A DNA stretch of 7,091 nt from Pseudomonadota bacterium (GTDB taxonomy: Bacteria > Pseudomonadota > Gammaproteobacteria > Burkholderiales > Thiobacillaceae), in assembly GCA_021791235.1 (NCBI GenBank), contig JAJYXA010000108.1, positions 1 to 7,091 of the forward strand, in the 5' to 3' direction. Positions 6,129 to 7,091 of the stretch are shown one piece after another (the first letter of the stretch is position 1; every line of letters starts with the position of its first letter). Below the pieces are notes generated by a model. It was not told the origin of the DNA and searched no databases. It worked only from the letters and a program-made list of their open reading frames with translations. The translations under genes and the position numbers were made by a program.

Positions 6129-6178
6129 ACACTCGAATAAAACACAACAAATTGTTTTTATTGATGATTTTTTAGTGT
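6129..6178. repeat. AT-rich island with nested inverted repeats
   Basis: ACACT (6129-6133) is complemented by AGTGT (6174-6178). Inside it AATAAAAC (6136-6143) is complemented by GTTTTTATT (6154-6162) with one extra T. About three quarters of bases 6134-6180 are A or T, against a strongly GC-rich surround. It may be an upstream promoter element for yceI or a trace of foreign DNA. No consensus -35/-10 pair was found in it. Confidence 0.45.
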
Positions 6179-6244
6179 TCTCATGTGGCTGGCTGCGGGC
6201 ACAAGCGTTGCAGCAAGTTCGAGGCTCCCTGGTGAAAGCGACGG

Positions 6245-6288
6245 CCGGGAGGGTCGGGCGGCGTGGCCGCCAGACAAATGTATCCCGG
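6245..6288 (+). promoter_or_regulatory. Nested stem-loop in the yceI leader
   Basis: An outer stem CCGGGA/TCCCGG (6245-6250, 6283-6288) encloses a hairpin made of GTC/GAC (6253-6255, 6273-6275), one G-A mismatch, and GGCGGC/GCCGCC (6257-6262, 6266-6271) with a 3-nt GTG loop. It ends 13 nt before the AAGGAG ribosome binding site of yceI (6302-6307). If transcribed it would be very stable. It could be a leader control element or a terminator for upstream transcription; no T-tract follows. No known riboswitch class is recognised. Confidence 0.4.
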
Positions 6289-6313
6289 TGTTCACCTTTA
6301 CAAGGAGCATCAG

Positions 6314-6916
6314 ATGAAACGTTTTGTCATGTTGACCGCGCTTGTTGTCTGTGCAGCGTCTGCCGAAGCTGCACCCGAAACCTATGTCATCGACAACAGT
6401 CGCACCTCTTCGCAATTCAGCTATCGCTACCTGGGGCTTGCGAACCAGACGCAGCGATTCGAAAAGATCAGCGGCACCGTGGTATTCGATCCCGCCACCC
6501 AGTCCGGGTCGGCTGACGTGACCATCGACGCCACCTCGGTCAACACCGGGCAGGCCTTGCTGAACGCACAGATGCAGGCAGCGGATTTCTTCGATACCGC
6601 CAACTATCCCGTGATCACGTTCAAGTCCGGCAAGATGATCCTGAACGGGGAGCAGTCGAGCCTGTCGGGCGATCTCATGATCAAGGGCGTGACCCGGCCG
6701 GTGACGCTCGCCGTGACCCACTTCCAGTGCATGCTGGATCCCGTATTACAGGCGGAAACCTGCGGTGCCCAGGCGTCCGTCACGGTCAGGCGCTCGGACT
6801 TCAACATGGGCAAGTACCCCTTCCTCGTCAGCAACGACATCACGCTGAACCTGGCATTGAAGGCTGTCAAGGCGCAGTCCTACATGCAGGTTGCGAGCCG
6901 AGACCCCATCCGGTAA
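6314..6916 (+). CDS. yceI: YceI family periplasmic lipocalin-like protein
   Basis: YceI-family proteins are exported beta-barrel proteins that bind long hydrophobic molecules such as polyprenyl chains; their cellular role is poorly known. The 200-residue product (E. coli YceI 191) starts with a typical signal peptide: MKRF, a hydrophobic run to about residue 16, and a likely cleavage after AEA19. The mature part shows YVIDNSRTSSQFSYRYLG (24-41), FEKISGTVVFDP (49-60), DATSVNTG (72-79), DFFDTANYPVITFKS (91-105), GDLMIKGVTRPVTL (119-132) and RRSDFNMGKY (159-168), all characteristic of the family. Two cysteines in the mature protein, Cys139 and Cys150, could form a disulfide. AAGGAG lies 6 nt before ATG 6314 and fixes the start. 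The gene follows the b561 cytochrome in the same direction, as in E. coli yceJ-yceI, but 488 bp away; rlhA begins 39 bp downstream. Confidence 0.92.
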   Translation: MKRFVMLTALVVCAASAEAAPETYVIDNSRTSSQFSYRYLGLANQTQRFEKISGTVVFDPATQSGSADVTIDATSVNTGQALLNAQMQAADFFDTANYPVITFKSGKMILNGEQSSLSGDLMIKGVTRPVTLAVTHFQCMLDPVLQAETCGAQASVTVRRSDFNMGKYPFLVSNDITLNLALKAVKAQSYMQVASRDPIR

Positions 6917-6955
6917 AAAGATTAAAATGGCGCTTTGCCGGTCGAAACGCCTCCC

Positions 6956-7091
6956 GTGGAATCCCATCAACTCGAACTGCTCGCGCCCGCGCGCGATGCC
7001 GACATCGGCATCGAAGCCGTCAACCACGGCGCCGATGCGGTGTATATCGGCGGCCCGTCGTTCGGCGCGCGCGCGGCGGCGTCCAACGAGA
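6956..7091 (+). CDS. rlhA: U32 peptidase-family protein, probable 23S rRNA hydroxylase RlhA, 5' end
   Basis: Only the first 45 residues are present. After MESHQ they contain LELLAPARD, then HGADAVYIGGPSFGAR and the ASN that follows. This is the N-terminal signature of U32-family proteins and is closest to E. coli RlhA (YdcP), which hydroxylates cytidine 2501 of 23S rRNA; its paralogues TrhP (YegQ) and UbiU/UbiV differ in this region. The GTG at 6956 puts the conserved block at the usual place; a TTG at 6935 in the same frame would add seven residues, and a stop lies at 6923-6925. Neither start has a strong ribosome binding site. Only 39 bp separate it from yceI with no hairpin, so read-through from yceI is possible. 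The catalytic cysteine region is beyond the right edge. Confidence 0.82.
   Translation, partial: MESHQLELLAPARDADIGIEAVNHGADAVYIGGPSFGARAAASNE

Larger units (their letters stand above)
5826..6313. other. 488-bp gap between b561 and yceI without a convincing gene
   Basis: No reading frame here shows recognisable protein sequence. The contents are the two hairpins after b561 (5824-5849, 5862-5879), an inverted repeat GCATGT/ACATGC (5972-5977, 5990-5995), a perfect 10-bp palindrome CCGCTAGCGG (6046-6055), an AT-rich island (about 6134-6180) and a nested stem-loop before yceI (6245-6288). The minus strand is open without a stop from 6326 down to the TAA at 5889-5891. Its only ATG codons are near the 3' end, and the codon pattern does not look like the neighbouring genes. 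The stretch may be the remains of an inserted or degraded element, or an untranslated regulatory region. Confidence 0.5.

Noticed and set aside
5992..6516. Plus-strand frame of 174 codons before and into yceI
   Set aside because: It runs into yceI in the wrong frame, and its sequence is rich in Arg, Ser and Cys with no domain-like pattern.
6891..6928. Promoter for rlhA (TTGCGA and TAAAAT)
   Set aside because: The boxes are 26 bp apart, too far for a sigma70 promoter.

Overview
The window is GC-rich bacterial DNA with tightly packed genes. The gene set (SelD, an EgtB-family enzyme, molybdenum cofactor genes, a diheme cytochrome b561, YceI and RlhA) and the sequence style suggest a betaproteobacterium, perhaps from the Thauera/Azoarcus/Dechloromonas side of the group. 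That placement is an inference from protein style, not a measured result. No tRNA, rRNA, CRISPR array or intact insertion sequence was seen.

Left part (1-1688), selenium chemistry. The 5' two-fifths or so of selD (selenophosphate synthase) runs off the left edge on the minus strand. It is divergent, across 63 bp, from a complete EgtB-family gene. An EgtB paralogue beside selD is the hallmark of the selenoneine pathway (SenA/SenB/SenC), so the gene is called a probable selenoneine synthase, senA. The third pathway gene, senB, is not in the window and could lie beyond the left edge.

Middle part (1696-5145), molybdenum cofactor. moaA lies on the minus strand, tail to tail with senA. Divergent from it is a plus-strand operon mobB-moeA-moaD-moaE, with overlaps or gaps of only a few bases. 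Together these supply the first cyclisation step (MoaA), molybdopterin synthase (MoaD+MoaE), molybdate insertion (MoeA) and a guanine-dinucleotide maturation adaptor (MobB). moaC, moeB, mogA and mobA must be elsewhere. The 71-bp moaA/mobB intergenic region holds a perfect 9-bp inverted repeat with an 8-bp spacer. It closely resembles an E. coli ModE operator and overlaps a good minus-strand promoter, so molybdate-responsive control is likely.

Right part (5286-7091). A cytochrome b561 (CybB/YceJ type) is followed by a 488-bp stretch with no convincing gene, then yceI encoding an exported lipocalin-like protein, then the 5' end of rlhA (a U32-peptidase-family 23S rRNA hydroxylase). E. coli has yceJ and yceI side by side; here the gap between the equivalents contains several hairpins, a sharp AT-rich island and a nested stem-loop just before the yceI ribosome binding site.

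The most interesting points are the selD/senA pair next to a Moco locus and the ModE-like operator. The unexplained b561-yceI gap comes after these.
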